DNA of 64,000 nt from Halomonas halophila (GCF_030406665.1 NZ_CP129121.1:1798001-1862000), one strand, 5' to 3'; shown: positions 1 through 9,235, numbered from the stretch's first letter. Numbers and translations are program-made. The notes: generated by a model not told the origin, from the sequence alone.

Positions 1-48
1 CGAGGGCGTGGCAAGAGCGCGTCCTGGCGGGACTTTCGCCCCGAGTGA
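1..48 (+). CDS. ruvC: RuvC Holliday junction resolvase, C-terminal fragment
   Basis: The first 15 codons of the window read in frame as RGRGKSASWRDFRPE and end at a TGA at 46-48. The basic, glycine-rich tail and the position directly upstream of ruvA fit the C-terminus of RuvC, the endonuclease that cuts Holliday junctions after RuvAB branch migration. The catalytic part lies outside the window, so the call rests on the ruvC-ruvA-ruvB order and not on motifs. A TATAGT sequence at 122-127 between this stop and ruvA could be a -10 element. Confidence 0.55.
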   Translation, partial: RGRGKSASWRDFRPE

Positions 49-172
49 TGTCGCCTGACGGCGACGCCGAGGCGGTTGTCGAACAGCGTTCCGCGGGCTG
101 GCATGGCCCGGGGGGGACCAGTATAGTGAGCGCGACGCGCTGCGGATTCATCATCAAGGACAGTGACATATC

Positions 173-784
173 ATGATCGGACGCTTGCGAGGCACCCTGA
201 TCGACAAGCAGCCGCCCTGGCTGCTGTTGGACGTGGCCGGGGTCGGCTACGAGCTGGAGGCCTCCATGACCACCCTGGTGGCATTGCCCGGGGTCGGCGA
301 GGACGTGGTGCTGCATACCCATCTCACCGTGCGCGACGACGCCCACCTGCTCTACGGCTTCGCCCGCGAGCAGGAGCGGGCGCTGTTCCGTGCCCTGATC
401 AAGGTCAACGGCGTCGGCCCCAAGCTGGCCCTGGCCATCCTCTCCGGCATGGACGAGGACGCCTTCATCCGCTGCGTGATGGACGACGACGTCAAGTCGC
501 TGACGCGCCTGCCCGGCGTCGGCAAGAAGACCGCCGAGCGGCTGATCGTCGAGATGCGCGACCGCTTCCCGCACTGGGAGGCCGAAGCGCCCGCCGCCGG
601 CGTGGCACCGTCGCCCGGCGCCGCCGCCGAACCGCGCCAGGAGCCGCTGGCCGAGGCCGAGGCGGCGCTGGTCAGCCTCGGCTACAAGCCGGCCGAGGCC
701 GGGCGCATGCTCACCGGCCTCGAGGAAGAGGGCAGCACCGAGGCGATCATCAAGGCGGCGCTCGCGCGTCGCATGGCCGGTTGA
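173..784 (+). CDS. ruvA: Holliday junction branch migration protein RuvA
   Basis: A 203-residue protein of the usual RuvA length. RuvA binds four-way DNA junctions as a tetramer and loads the RuvB motor. It starts MIGRLRGTL, the typical start of the N-terminal OB-fold (about residues 1-62). Helix-hairpin-helix signatures follow (VNGVGPKLAL and LPGVGKKTAERL, about 65-145). An Ala/Pro-rich linker then leads to the C-terminal RuvB-binding domain (about 155-203, with ALVSLGYKPAEA). ruvB starts 51 bases downstream, so the two genes are almost certainly co-transcribed. Confidence 0.97.
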   Translation: MIGRLRGTLIDKQPPWLLLDVAGVGYELEASMTTLVALPGVGEDVVLHTHLTVRDDAHLLYGFAREQERALFRALIKVNGVGPKLALAILSGMDEDAFIRCVMDDDVKSLTRLPGVGKKTAERLIVEMRDRFPHWEAEAPAAGVAPSPGAAAEPRQEPLAEAEAALVSLGYKPAEAGRMLTGLEEEGSTEAIIKAALARRMAG

Positions 785-835
785 TGACCATGCCCGATAC
801 GCAGCCTTTCATCACGATGCCGGCGGAGGACACCC

Positions 836-1855
836 ATGCTGGAGACTGACCGCCTGATCGCCGCCGAGGATCGCGAGGGCGAGGGCCATCTCGATCACGC
901 CATCCGCCCCAAGCAGCTCGGCGACTACATCGGCCAGCCGCGGGTCCGCGAGCAGCTGGAGATCTTCATCCACGCCGCCCGCGGCCGCGACGAGAGCCTC
1001 GACCACACCCTGGTGTTCGGCCCACCGGGGCTCGGCAAGACCACGCTCGCCAACATCATCGCCACCGAGATGGGCGTCGGCCTGAAGTCGACCTCCGGGC
1101 CGGTGCTCGAGCGGGCCGGCGATCTCGCCGCCATGCTCACCAACCTTCAGCCCGGCGACGTGCTGTTCATCGACGAGATCCATCGCCTGTCGGCGGTGGT
1201 GGAAGAGATCCTCTATCCCGCCATGGAGGATTTCCAGCTCGACATCGTGATCGGCGAGGGGCCGGCCGCGCGCTCGATCAAGCTCGACCTGCCACCGTTC
1301 ACCCTGGTCGGCGCCACCACCCGGGCAGGCCTGCTGACCTCGCCGCTGCGCGACCGCTTCGGCATCGTCCAGCGCCTGGAGTTCTACTCCATCGACGAGC
1401 TCAGCGAGATCGTCGCCCGTTCAGCGCGGCTGCTGGGCGTGACCACCGACGACGCCGGCGCCCGGGAAGTGGCGCGCCGCTCCCGCGGCACCCCGCGCAT
1501 CGCCAACCGCCTGCTGCGCCGCGTGCGCGACTACGCCGAGGTACGCGGCGGCGGACGCATCGACGCCGAGATCGCCGACCAGGCCCTGAACATGCTCCAC
1601 GTCGACCACCACGGCCTGGACCACATGGACCGCCGGCTGCTGCTGGCGATGATCGAGAAATTCGACGGCGGCCCGGTGGGCGTAGACTCTCTGGCCGCGG
1701 CCATCGGCGAGGAGCGCGACACCATCGAGGACGTCATCGAGCCCTACCTGATCCAGCAGGGGCTGATGATGCGCACCGCCCGCGGCCGGGTGGTGACCCG
1801 TCAGGCCTGGCAGCACTTCGGCCTGGCTCCGGCGCCGACGCCTTCCCAAGACTGA
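836..1855 (+). CDS. ruvB: Holliday junction branch migration ATPase RuvB
   Basis: A 339-residue AAA+ motor that drives branch migration with RuvA. Visible motifs are Walker A GPPGLGKTT (about residues 62-70), Walker B with DEIH (about 113-116), sensor 1 GATTRAG, and the arginine-finger region LRDRFG. A C-terminal winged-helix domain contains the TARGRVVT segment that contacts DNA. The start follows a GGAGG ribosome site at 824-828. In related bacteria ruvCAB is usually SOS-linked, but I saw no clear LexA box here. tolQ begins only 22 bases after the stop, with no ybgC between. Confidence 0.98.
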   Translation: MLETDRLIAAEDREGEGHLDHAIRPKQLGDYIGQPRVREQLEIFIHAARGRDESLDHTLVFGPPGLGKTTLANIIATEMGVGLKSTSGPVLERAGDLAAMLTNLQPGDVLFIDEIHRLSAVVEEILYPAMEDFQLDIVIGEGPAARSIKLDLPPFTLVGATTRAGLLTSPLRDRFGIVQRLEFYSIDELSEIVARSARLLGVTTDDAGAREVARRSRGTPRIANRLLRRVRDYAEVRGGGRIDAEIADQALNMLHVDHHGLDHMDRRLLLAMIEKFDGGPVGVDSLAAAIGEERDTIEDVIEPYLIQQGLMMRTARGRVVTRQAWQHFGLAPAPTPSQD

Positions 1856-1877
1856 CTTCGACGAGACGAGGATTCCC

Positions 1878-2567
1878 GTGAACGACGCCATGTCCATTCC
1901 CCACCTGATCATGAACGCCAGCGGCGTGGTCCAGGCGGTGATGCTGCTGCTGCTGCTGGGTTCGCTGCTGTCCTGGGTGGTGATCTTCCAGCGCACCTTC
2001 GTGATGCGCCGCGCGCGCAAGGCCCACCGTGAATTCGAGGACCGCTTCTGGTCCGGGGTCGACCTCAACGAGCTGTATCGCGAGACGCCCGCCGAGCAGG
2101 AGACCCTGGGCGCCGAGCACATCTTTCGCGCCGGCTTCCGCGAGTTCAATCGCCTGATGCCGAAGACCCAGAGTCCCCAGGCCATCCTCGACGGCGTGCA
2201 GCGCAGCATGCGCGTGGCCTGGTCCCGCGAGGAGGACCGCCTCAACCTGCACCTGGTGTTCCTGGCCACCGTGGCCTCGTCCAGCCCCTACATCGGGCTG
2301 TTCGGCACCGTGTGGGGCATCATGGGCTCCTTCCAGTCGCTGTCCATGGCCCAGCAGGCCACGCTCGGCACCGTGGCGCCGTGGATCGCCGAGGCGCTGA
2401 TCGCCACCGCCATGGGCCTGTTCGCGGCCATCCCCGCGGTGATCTTCTACAACCGGCTGTCGGCGGAATCCAGCCGCCTGCTGGGCAAGTACGAGGACTT
2501 CGCCGAGGAGTTCCATTCCATCCTGCACCGCAACCTGCAGGGTCGCGGCGAATCCGCCGCCGGCTGA
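1878..2567 (+). CDS. tolQ: Tol-Pal system inner-membrane protein TolQ
   Basis: A 229-residue MotA/TolQ/ExbB-family proton-channel subunit. With TolR it converts proton-motive force into movement of TolA during outer-membrane constriction at division. There are three hydrophobic segments: about residues 14-38, then a pair at about 130-155 and 170-195. The conserved SSPYIGLFGTVWGIM segment opens the second helix. It starts with GTG or ATG codons close to the N-terminus (MNDAMSIPHLI). tolR follows after 12 bases, giving a tight tolQRAB-pal-cpoB operon. Confidence 0.97.
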   Translation: MNDAMSIPHLIMNASGVVQAVMLLLLLGSLLSWVVIFQRTFVMRRARKAHREFEDRFWSGVDLNELYRETPAEQETLGAEHIFRAGFREFNRLMPKTQSPQAILDGVQRSMRVAWSREEDRLNLHLVFLATVASSSPYIGLFGTVWGIMGSFQSLSMAQQATLGTVAPWIAEALIATAMGLFAAIPAVIFYNRLSAESSRLLGKYEDFAEEFHSILHRNLQGRGESAAG

Positions 2568-2579
2568 GGAGGGCACGCC

Positions 2580-3020
<441 letters not shown>

Positions 3021-3029
3021 GGAGGACGC

Positions 3030-4112
3030 ATGGCTAAACAACATCGCCATGTCGGCTACGGATTGCCGCTGATCCTCGCCGTCGGGCTGCACCTGGGGCT
3101 GCTGGTCGTCAGCGTGATCCGCTTCCCGAGCGCCGAGCAGGAGCCGCCCAACCAGGCCATCGTCAACGCCACCCTGGTGCGCGCCGAGACCGCCACCGAT
3201 CAGGCCCAGCAGGCGCAGCAGCAGGCCCGGGCCGAGGCCAGGGCGGAGCAGCAGCGACGGGAGGCCGAAGCCGCCGAAAGGGCGGAGGCGGAACGTCAGG
3301 CCGCCGCCGAAGCGGAGCGGCAGGCGCAAGAAGCCCAGCGCCAGGCACAGGAGGCGGCCCAGGCCGCCGAGCGCGAGCAAGCCCGTGAGGCCGCCGAACA
3401 GGCCGCCGCCGAAGCAGAGCGCCGCGAGCGCGAAGCCGCGGAGCAGGCGGCCGAGCGGGAGCGTCGGCAGGAGGCCGCGCGCCAACGACGCGAAGCCGAG
3501 GAACAGCGGCAGCGCGAGGCGGAAGCCGAACGCCAGCGTCAGGCCGAGGAAGAGGCCCGCCGTCAGCGCGAAGCCGAGGAGCAGCGACAGCGCGAGGCGG
3601 AGGCCGAACGCCAGCGCCAGGCCGAGGAAGAGGCCCGCCGTCAGCGCGAAGCCGAGGAACAGCGCGAGGCGGAAGCCGAACGCCAGCGCCAGGCCGAGGA
3701 AGAGGCCCGTCGCGAGCGTGAGGCCGCCGCCAAGCGCGCCGCCGAGGCCGCCCAGAACAGCCTCGACCAGGCCATCGCCGGCGAATCCGAGGCCGTGGCC
3801 AACGCCAAGCAGGCAGAGGAAGCGGCCAACGGCTTCATCAACCTGGTGCGCCAGGCGGTGGAGCAGGCCTGGTCGATTCCGCCCAACGTCCCCGACGGCG
3901 CCGCGGCCGAGATATCGGTTCGCCTGGGGCCCTCCGGGGAGCTATTCGCCGCCAACATCGGTCGTAGCAGTGGCAACAGTGCCTTCGACCGTTCGGCGCT
4001 GAGCGCGGTGGAAACCGCCGCGCCCTTCGCCGAGCTGCGCGAGCTGCCCGCTTCGGTGCAGCGCCAGTACCGTGAGTTCAATCTCAGATTCCGACCGGGG
4101 GACATACGCTGA
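3030..4112 (+). CDS. tolA: Cell-envelope integrity protein TolA
   Basis: A 360-residue protein. One N-terminal transmembrane helix (about residues 14-32) is followed by a very long Ala/Glu/Arg/Gln-rich helical domain (about 45-250). A compact C-terminal domain (about 265-355) binds TolB/Pal and, in other species, colicins and phage g3p. The helical part holds three nearly identical in-frame repeats of the EAEEQRQREAEAERQRQAEE type, at 3492-3719. The last base of the stop codon is the first base of the tolB ATG, so translation is probably coupled. Confidence 0.95.
   Translation: MAKQHRHVGYGLPLILAVGLHLGLLVVSVIRFPSAEQEPPNQAIVNATLVRAETATDQAQQAQQQARAEARAEQQRREAEAAERAEAERQAAAEAERQAQEAQRQAQEAAQAAEREQAREAAEQAAAEAERREREAAEQAAERERRQEAARQRREAEEQRQREAEAERQRQAEEEARRQREAEEQRQREAEAERQRQAEEEARRQREAEEQREAEAERQRQAEEEARREREAAAKRAAEAAQNSLDQAIAGESEAVANAKQAEEAANGFINLVRQAVEQAWSIPPNVPDGAAAEISVRLGPSGELFAANIGRSSGNSAFDRSALSAVETAAPFAELRELPASVQRQYREFNLRFRPGDIR
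3492..3719 (+). repeat. In-frame tandem repeats within tolA (78, 78 and 72 bp)
   Basis: Three head-to-tail copies lie at 3492-3569, 3570-3647 and 3648-3719. The first two are 78 bp (26 codons) and differ by a few bases. The third lacks two codons. Each unit begins GAAGCCGAGGA and encodes alternating EAEEQR and ERQRQAEEEARR segments. All copies keep the frame, so changes in copy number would only alter the length of the periplasm-spanning helix. Confidence 0.9.
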
Positions 4113-5395
4113 TGAGAGCCTTGATCACCACCTGGCTGGCGGCCGTGCTGTTGCTGTGCACGTCGCTGGCCCAGGCCGACCTGACCATCGACATCACCCA
4201 GGGCAACGAGCAGGCCACGCCGATCGCCGTGGTGCCGTTCGCCGAAGGCGAGAACCTGCCCCAGGACGTGGCGCGGATCATCTCCGACGACCTGGAGCGC
4301 AGCGGCTACTTCGCGCCCCTGGAGCGCGAGGCGATGTTCGCCCAGCCGACCCGCGGCGACGATGTCAGCTTCGGCGACTGGCAGGCGCTGGATACCCGTT
4401 ATCTGGTGGTCGGCCGCGTCAGCCGCACCGGCGGCGGCGTCGAGATCCAGTACGAGCTGATGAACGTCAGCGGCGAATCGCGGATGCTGGGCGAGGTGAT
4501 CACCGCCGGTCAGGATCAGATGCGCGCCGCCGCCCACCGCATCAGCGACAAGATCTTCGAGGAGATCACCGGCATTCGCGGCGCCTTCTCCACGCGCATC
4601 GCCTACGTCACCTCCCAGGGCGTCGGCGACGACACCGCCTATCAGCTCTACGTCGCCGACGCCGACGGTCGCAACAGCCAGCAGGTGCTGAGCTCGGACG
4701 AGCCGATCATGTCGCCGGCCTGGTCACCGGATGGCGGCAAGCTGGCCTACGTGTCGTTCGAGTCCGGCCGGCCCGGCATCTACGTGCAGGAAGTGGCCAG
4801 CGGCCGTCGGGCACGCCTGACCTCCTTCGAGGGCCTCAACAGCGCCCCGACCTGGTCGCCGGACGGCCGTCGGCTGGCGATGGCGCTGTCCCGCGACGGG
4901 CAGCCGGAGATCTACGTCATGGACGTCGCCTCGCAGAACCTGCAACGCGTCACCCACAGCCAGAGCATCGAGACCGAGCCGGCCTGGTCGCCGGACGGCA
5001 ACAGCCTGATCTACACCTCGGACCGCAGCGGCGGCCCGCAGATCTATCGTCAGTCGCTTGGCGGCTCGCCGGAGCGCATCACCTTCACCGGCAACTACAA
5101 CGCTCGGGCGCGCTTCGCCCCTGACGGTGAATCCATCTTCCTGATCCACCGCGGCAGCAACGGCTACCGGGTGGCCAAGCAGGATCTGGAGAGCGGCCGC
5201 CTGGTCGAGCTCGGCGACGCCCGCCAGGCCGAGTCCCCCAGTGTCGCGCCCAACGGCACCATGGTAATCTTCGCCACCCAGCAGGGCGGTAATGGTGTGC
5301 TGGGGGGCGTTTCCGCGGACGGCCGGGCCTCGTTCCGTCTTCCCGCGGCCCAGGGCGACGTGCGTGAGCCCGCCTGGTCCCCGTTTCTGAACTGA
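4112..5395 (+). CDS. tolB: Tol-Pal system translocation protein TolB
   Basis: A 427-residue periplasmic protein with a Sec signal peptide (about residues 1-22, ending SLAQA before DLTIDIT). An N-terminal mixed domain (about 25-160) is followed by a six-bladed beta-propeller. The propeller repeats are visible as AWSPDGGKLAYVS, TWSPDGRRLAMAL and AWSPDGNSLIYTS, the TolB/PD40 pattern. It cycles between Pal and TolA in the periplasm. Its start overlaps the tolA stop by one base. Confidence 0.97.
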   Translation: MRALITTWLAAVLLLCTSLAQADLTIDITQGNEQATPIAVVPFAEGENLPQDVARIISDDLERSGYFAPLEREAMFAQPTRGDDVSFGDWQALDTRYLVVGRVSRTGGGVEIQYELMNVSGESRMLGEVITAGQDQMRAAAHRISDKIFEEITGIRGAFSTRIAYVTSQGVGDDTAYQLYVADADGRNSQQVLSSDEPIMSPAWSPDGGKLAYVSFESGRPGIYVQEVASGRRARLTSFEGLNSAPTWSPDGRRLAMALSRDGQPEIYVMDVASQNLQRVTHSQSIETEPAWSPDGNSLIYTSDRSGGPQIYRQSLGGSPERITFTGNYNARARFAPDGESIFLIHRGSNGYRVAKQDLESGRLVELGDARQAESPSVAPNGTMVIFATQQGGNGVLGGVSADGRASFRLPAAQGDVREPAWSPFLN

Positions 5396-5424
5396 ATGTA
5401 TCCCGCAAGGAAAGGAGTCGAACG

Positions 5425-5958
5425 ATGCAATTCAAGCCTTATGCCCGCACTCTGATCGCCGCCATGTCGATGGCCGTCATGGCCGGCTGCTCCAGCACCG
5501 GTGGCACCCAGGAAGGGTCCATGGACGGCACCGCCGGTGCCGGTGGCGTGGGTACCGGCACCGCCGGCACCGGCCAGGTCAGCGGCAGCGGCCTCGGCGA
5601 GGGCGCCGGTCAGATGGCCGGCTCGCGGATTCCCGAAGTCCGCACCATCTACTTCGCCTACGACAGCGACACCATCCGCCCCGAGTTCCAGTCGGTACTC
5701 CAGTCCCACGCCCGCTTCCTGCAAAACAACGGCAACGCCAGAGTGGTGCTGCAGGGCCATACCGACGAGCGCGGCACCCGCGAGTACAACCTGGCCCTCG
5801 GTGAGCGCCGCGCTGACGCCGTCAAGCGCTTCCTGAGCGTGCAGGGCGTCTCGCCGTCCCAGGTCGAGGTCGTCAGCTACGGCGAGGAGCGTCCGGCGGC
5901 CCGCGGCAGCAACGAGGAAGCCTACGCCCAGAACCGCCGGGTGGTCTTCGCCTACTGA
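5425..5958 (+). CDS. pal: Peptidoglycan-associated lipoprotein Pal
   Basis: A 177-residue outer-membrane lipoprotein. The lipobox AVMAGC places the lipidated cysteine near residue 22. A Gly/Ser/Thr-rich linker (about 23-65) leads to an OmpA-like peptidoglycan-binding domain (about 70-177) with YFAYDSDTIRPE and HTDERGTREYN. The ribosome site AAGGAAAGGAG is strong, as expected for an abundant protein. It lies 29 bases after tolB, and cpoB follows after 44 bases. Confidence 0.97.
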   Translation: MQFKPYARTLIAAMSMAVMAGCSSTGGTQEGSMDGTAGAGGVGTGTAGTGQVSGSGLGEGAGQMAGSRIPEVRTIYFAYDSDTIRPEFQSVLQSHARFLQNNGNARVVLQGHTDERGTREYNLALGERRADAVKRFLSVQGVSPSQVEVVSYGEERPAARGSNEEAYAQNRRVVFAY

Positions 5959-6002
5959 GCCCCGCGCCACGCACGGCACCACGATAGCGAAGGGAGAAAG
6001 CG

Positions 6003-6800
6003 ATGAGACCGCGTCTCAGAATCTGGACCGCCGCCGGCGCCTTGAGCCTGCTGGCCGCCCCGGCGCTGGCTCAGCAGCCGGTGGTGGAGGATCTCACCGC
6101 CCGCTCCGGCTCAGGCAGCTTCTACGACCAGACCGCCGCCCGTGAACCGGCGGGCGGCAATCTGGAGCTGTTCAACGAGCTGCAGCGCAACCAGGAGCAG
6201 CTTCGCCAGCTGCGTGGTCAGGTCGAGGAGCTGCGCTACCAGCTCGACCGCCTCAAGCGTCAGACCCGCCAGCAGTACATGGATCTGGACGAGCGCCTGT
6301 CCGCGAACGCCGCCAGCGCGGCGGGCGGAGCCGGTGCCGCCGCGACCGAGCAGGTGGCCGACAGCGGTGGGGCGGAGGCATCGGGCCAATCGAGCTCTGG
6401 TCAGTCAGCCAGCGGCAGCGATGCCGGCGCCCGGGCCGACTACCAGGCGGCCTTCGCCAAGGTGCAGGCCCGGGAGTTCGATGCCGCGACGCGGGCCTTC
6501 GAGTCCTTCGTCGCCGAACATCCGAGCAGTACCCTCACCGCCAACGCCTACTACTGGCTCGGCGAGCTGCATTCGGCCGGCGGTGATCTCGACGCCGCCG
6601 ACGCGGCCTTCCAACGCGTGCTCGACGACTTCCCCGACAGCAACAAGGTACCCGACACCCTCTACAAGCTGGGCCTGCTCAAGGCCCGCCAGGGGGATCC
6701 GGAAGCCGGCCAGGCGCTGCTCGAGCGGGTACAGCAGGCGTACCCCGACAGCAGCGCCGCCAACCTGGCGGCCGACTTCCAGCGGCAGTCGGGCAACTAG
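6003..6800 (+). CDS. cpoB: Cell division coordinator CpoB (YbgF)
   Basis: A 265-residue periplasmic protein. The signal peptide ends APALA before QQPVVEDL (about residue 24). A short trimerisation coiled coil (about 52-90, rich in Leu/Arg/Gln) is followed by a low-complexity Ala/Gly/Ser linker. TPR repeats follow from about residue 140 (YQAAFAKVQAREFDAATRAF, AYYWLGELHSAGGDLDAA, PDTLYKLGLLKARQGD). In E. coli this protein links Tol-Pal to PBP1B during septation. It is the last gene of the tol operon proper; the next gene starts after 15 bases. Confidence 0.95.
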   Translation: MRPRLRIWTAAGALSLLAAPALAQQPVVEDLTARSGSGSFYDQTAAREPAGGNLELFNELQRNQEQLRQLRGQVEELRYQLDRLKRQTRQQYMDLDERLSANAASAAGGAGAAATEQVADSGGAEASGQSSSGQSASGSDAGARADYQAAFAKVQAREFDAATRAFESFVAEHPSSTLTANAYYWLGELHSAGGDLDAADAAFQRVLDDFPDSNKVPDTLYKLGLLKARQGDPEAGQALLERVQQAYPDSSAANLAADFQRQSGN

Positions 6801-6815
6801 CCCCGGAGGGACATC

Positions 6816-7580
6816 ATGACGGTCTGCAAGATCGACTACGAAGCGCCGCAGGGGCTACTCGACGGCCGGGTGATCCTCGTCACCGGCGCGGGCGACGGCA
6901 TCGGCCGCGCCGCGGCGCTCGCCTATGCCCGCCACGGCGCCACGGTGGTCCTGCTGGGGCGGACGATCGCCAAGCTGGAAGCGGTGTACGACGCCATCGA
7001 GTCCGAGGGACTGCCGCAGCCGGCGATCTTCCCGCTCAACTTCGAGGGGGCGACGCTCAAGGACTACCACGACATGGCCGCGGCCCTGGACAAGGAGTTC
7101 GGACGCCTGGACGGCATCCTGCACAACGCCGGCCTGCTGGGCGACATCACCCCCTTCGCCCAGTACGATCCGGTGCTGTGGGAGCAGGTGATGCAGGTCA
7201 ACATCAACGGGCCGATCTGGATGACCCAGGCGCTGCTGCCGCTGCTGGAAGCGTCGGCGGACGCCTCGGTCATCTTCACCTCGTCCTCGGTGGGCCGTCG
7301 CGGCCGCGCCTACTGGGGAGCCTATGCGGTGTCGAAGTTCGCCACCGAGGGGTTCATGGAAGTGCTGGCCGACGAGGTGGAGCACCTCGGCACGCTACGC
7401 ATCAACACCCTGAACCCCGGCGCCACGCGTACCGCCATGCGCCAGTCCGCCTATCCGGCGGAGGACCCGGGCACGCTGCGCACGCCGGAGGACATCATGC
7501 CCACCTATCTGTGGCTGATGGGGCCCGACAGCCGCGGCCACAGCGGCGAGGCGTTCGACGCCCAGCCGCCCCGAACCTGA
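6816..7580 (+). CDS. yciK: Short-chain dehydrogenase/reductase, YciK-like
   Basis: A 254-residue SDR-family oxidoreductase. The cofactor motif is TGAGDGIG (about residues 21-28), HNAGLLGD is the NAG motif, and the catalytic Ser with YxxxK appears as SSSVGRRGRAYWGAYAVSK. The C-terminal DIMPTYLWLMGPDS and FDAQP closely match E. coli YciK, whose substrate is unknown. It starts 15 bases after cpoB with a GGAGGG ribosome site and may be read with the tol operon. In pseudomonads, as I recall, yciK follows ubiG-mupP. Here it faces them convergently, across a terminator. Confidence 0.9.
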   Translation: MTVCKIDYEAPQGLLDGRVILVTGAGDGIGRAAALAYARHGATVVLLGRTIAKLEAVYDAIESEGLPQPAIFPLNFEGATLKDYHDMAAALDKEFGRLDGILHNAGLLGDITPFAQYDPVLWEQVMQVNINGPIWMTQALLPLLEASADASVIFTSSSVGRRGRAYWGAYAVSKFATEGFMEVLADEVEHLGTLRINTLNPGATRTAMRQSAYPAEDPGTLRTPEDIMPTYLWLMGPDSRGHSGEAFDAQPPRT

Positions 7581-7610
7581 CGCCGACGCAACGGCGTCAG
7601 CGATAAGACC

Positions 7611-7644
7611 AGCAGGCCTCCCGCCAGGGAGGCCTGCTTTTTTT
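7611..7644 (+). terminator. Rho-independent terminator after yciK
   Basis: An 11-bp perfect stem (GCAGGCCTCCC with GGGAGGCCTGC, loop GCCA) is followed by seven T on the plus strand. It closes the tol-yciK transcription unit and separates it from the convergent mupP gene. Confidence 0.93.
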
Positions 7645-7692
7645 AGGCCATCATGATATCGCCGCCCCAGCGGGCGTCGCCGTGTCGGGAAA

Positions 7693-8373
7693 TCAACGCT
7701 TGGGAAGACCTGGCAGCAGCGCCTCGGTCAGCGCCTCGGCGGTCTCGAACCAGCGATCCGCCGGCCACAGGCGATAGTCGTCGTCCTCGGTGATATAGCC
7801 GTAGCCCACCGCCATCGCGGGCATGCCCGCCGCCCGTGCGGCCTGCATGTCGCGATGGTGGTCGCCGAGATACCAGCAGTCGCCCGGCGACACGCCGAGG
7901 CGCCGGGCGGCCTCCAGCAGCGGCGCGGGGTCGGGCTTCTTGACCGGCAGGTCATCGGCGCACAGCAGCGCGCCCGGCTCGAGGCCCAGGGCCTCCACCA
8001 GCGGCGCGGCATAGGCGCGCGGCTTGTTGGTGACGATGCCCCAGGGACGACCGGCGTCGCGCCATGCGTCCAGCAGCCGATCCAGCGGCGGAAAGACCCG
8101 GCTCTCCACGGCCACCGCCTCGCCGTAGGCGGCCAGCAGGAAGGCCCGGGCGTCATCGTGACCGTCGTGTTCGCGCTCGAGGCCCAGCGCCAGGGTCACC
8201 AGGGCGCTGCCGCCGTTGGAGACCTGGGCGCGGATGGTCGGGTAGGGCAGGGGCGCCAACCCGTGATGGTCACGCAGGGAGTTGGTGGCCCGGGCCAGAT
8301 CCGGGGCGGTATCCACCAGGGTGCCGTCGAGATCGAACAGCAGCGCCTCGGGTGTCGGCCATTCGCGACTCAC
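7693..8373 (-). CDS. mupP: MupP-like N-acetylmuramic acid 6-phosphate phosphatase (HAD family)
   Basis: A 226-residue HAD phosphatase with LLFDLDGTLVDTAPDL (motif I, nucleophile Asp), VTNKPR (motif II), VKKPDPAP (motif III lysine) and YLGDHHRDMQAA (motif IV). It was historically annotated as phosphoglycolate phosphatase. Position after ubiG is typical of MupP, which dephosphorylates MurNAc-6-P in the anhydro-MurNAc recycling route of pseudomonads. I chose the GTG start at 8373 because it overlaps the ubiG stop in a GTGA. The specific MupP role is inferred from context; a phosphoglycolate phosphatase is the alternative. Confidence 0.85.
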   Translation of the reverse strand: MSREWPTPEALLFDLDGTLVDTAPDLARATNSLRDHHGLAPLPYPTIRAQVSNGGSALVTLALGLEREHDGHDDARAFLLAAYGEAVAVESRVFPPLDRLLDAWRDAGRPWGIVTNKPRAYAAPLVEALGLEPGALLCADDLPVKKPDPAPLLEAARRLGVSPGDCWYLGDHHRDMQAARAAGMPAMAVGYGYITEDDDYRLWPADRWFETAEALTEALLPGLPKR

Positions 8374-9095
8374 GATGCCTCCCGCCGGCAGTGCATCAGG
8401 TAATTCACCGATACATCGGTGGCCGACAGCCGATAGCGACGGGTCAGCGGCTGGTAGGTCAGGCCGCTCTGCTCGCAGACCTCGAGGCCGGCCTCGCGGC
8501 ACCAGCCGGCGAGCTCCGAGGGGCGGATGAACTTGGCATAGTCGTGGGTGCCCCGCGGCAGCATGCGCAGCAGGTACTCGGCGCCGACCACGGCCAGGGC
8601 ATAGGCCTTGGGATTGCGGTTGATGGTCGAGAAGAATACCTGCCCGCCGGGCTTGACCAGCCGCGCGCAGGCGCGGATCACCGAGGCGGGGTCGGGCACG
8701 TGCTCGAGCATCTCCAGGCAGGTGACCACGTCGAACTCGCCGGCATGGGCCTCGGCCATGGCCTCGACGCTGATCTGGCGGTAGTCGACGCGCGCGCCGG
8801 TCTCCTCGGCGTGCAGCCGGGCCACCGCCAGCGGCGCCTCGCCCAGGTCGATGCCGGTGACCTCGGCGCCGCGATGGGCCATGGCCTCGGCGAGGATGCC
8901 GCCGCCGCAGCCGACGTCGAGCACCCGATGGCCGGCCAGCCCCGCGCGGGCGTCGATGAAGTCGAGGCGCAGGGGATTGATCTCGTGCAGCGGCTTGAAC
9001 TCGCCGTCGGTATCCCACCAGCGATGGGCCAGGGCCTCGAACTTGGCGATCTCCGCCGCGTCGACGTTGTCCGCTTGCGACTGGCTTGCCGTCAT
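8370..9095 (-). CDS. ubiG: Ubiquinone biosynthesis O-methyltransferase UbiG
   Basis: A 241-residue SAM-dependent methyltransferase for both O-methylations of the ubiquinone ring. The N-terminal FEALAHRWWDTDGEFKPLH is the UbiG signature. The SAM site VLDVGCGGGILAEAMA (about residues 55-70) and VTCLEMLEHVPDP (post-motif region) follow. The start at 9095 is preferred over one 33 bases upstream because it follows GGAGAGGACAG. Its stop overlaps the GTG start of mupP by four bases, so the two genes form an operon. Confidence 0.95.
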   Translation of the reverse strand: MTASQSQADNVDAAEIAKFEALAHRWWDTDGEFKPLHEINPLRLDFIDARAGLAGHRVLDVGCGGGILAEAMAHRGAEVTGIDLGEAPLAVARLHAEETGARVDYRQISVEAMAEAHAGEFDVVTCLEMLEHVPDPASVIRACARLVKPGGQVFFSTINRNPKAYALAVVGAEYLLRMLPRGTHDYAKFIRPSELAGWCREAGLEVCEQSGLTYQPLTRRYRLSATDVSVNYLMHCRREAS

Positions 9096-9235
9096 CTGTC
9101 CTCTCCGTAGGTGTCGCCGGCCTGCCACTGTGGCGAGCTCGGCGTGATTCGGTATGATGCCATTCTACTCGTTCCCGACGCCCCGGCCCATGCCCGGCCG
9201 CGTCGGGCTACATGCGACATGACAAGGACCGCACC

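Noticed and set aside
3492..3719. CRISPR-like array
   Set aside because: The repeats are contiguous, in frame and encode the TolA coiled coil; there are no spacers.
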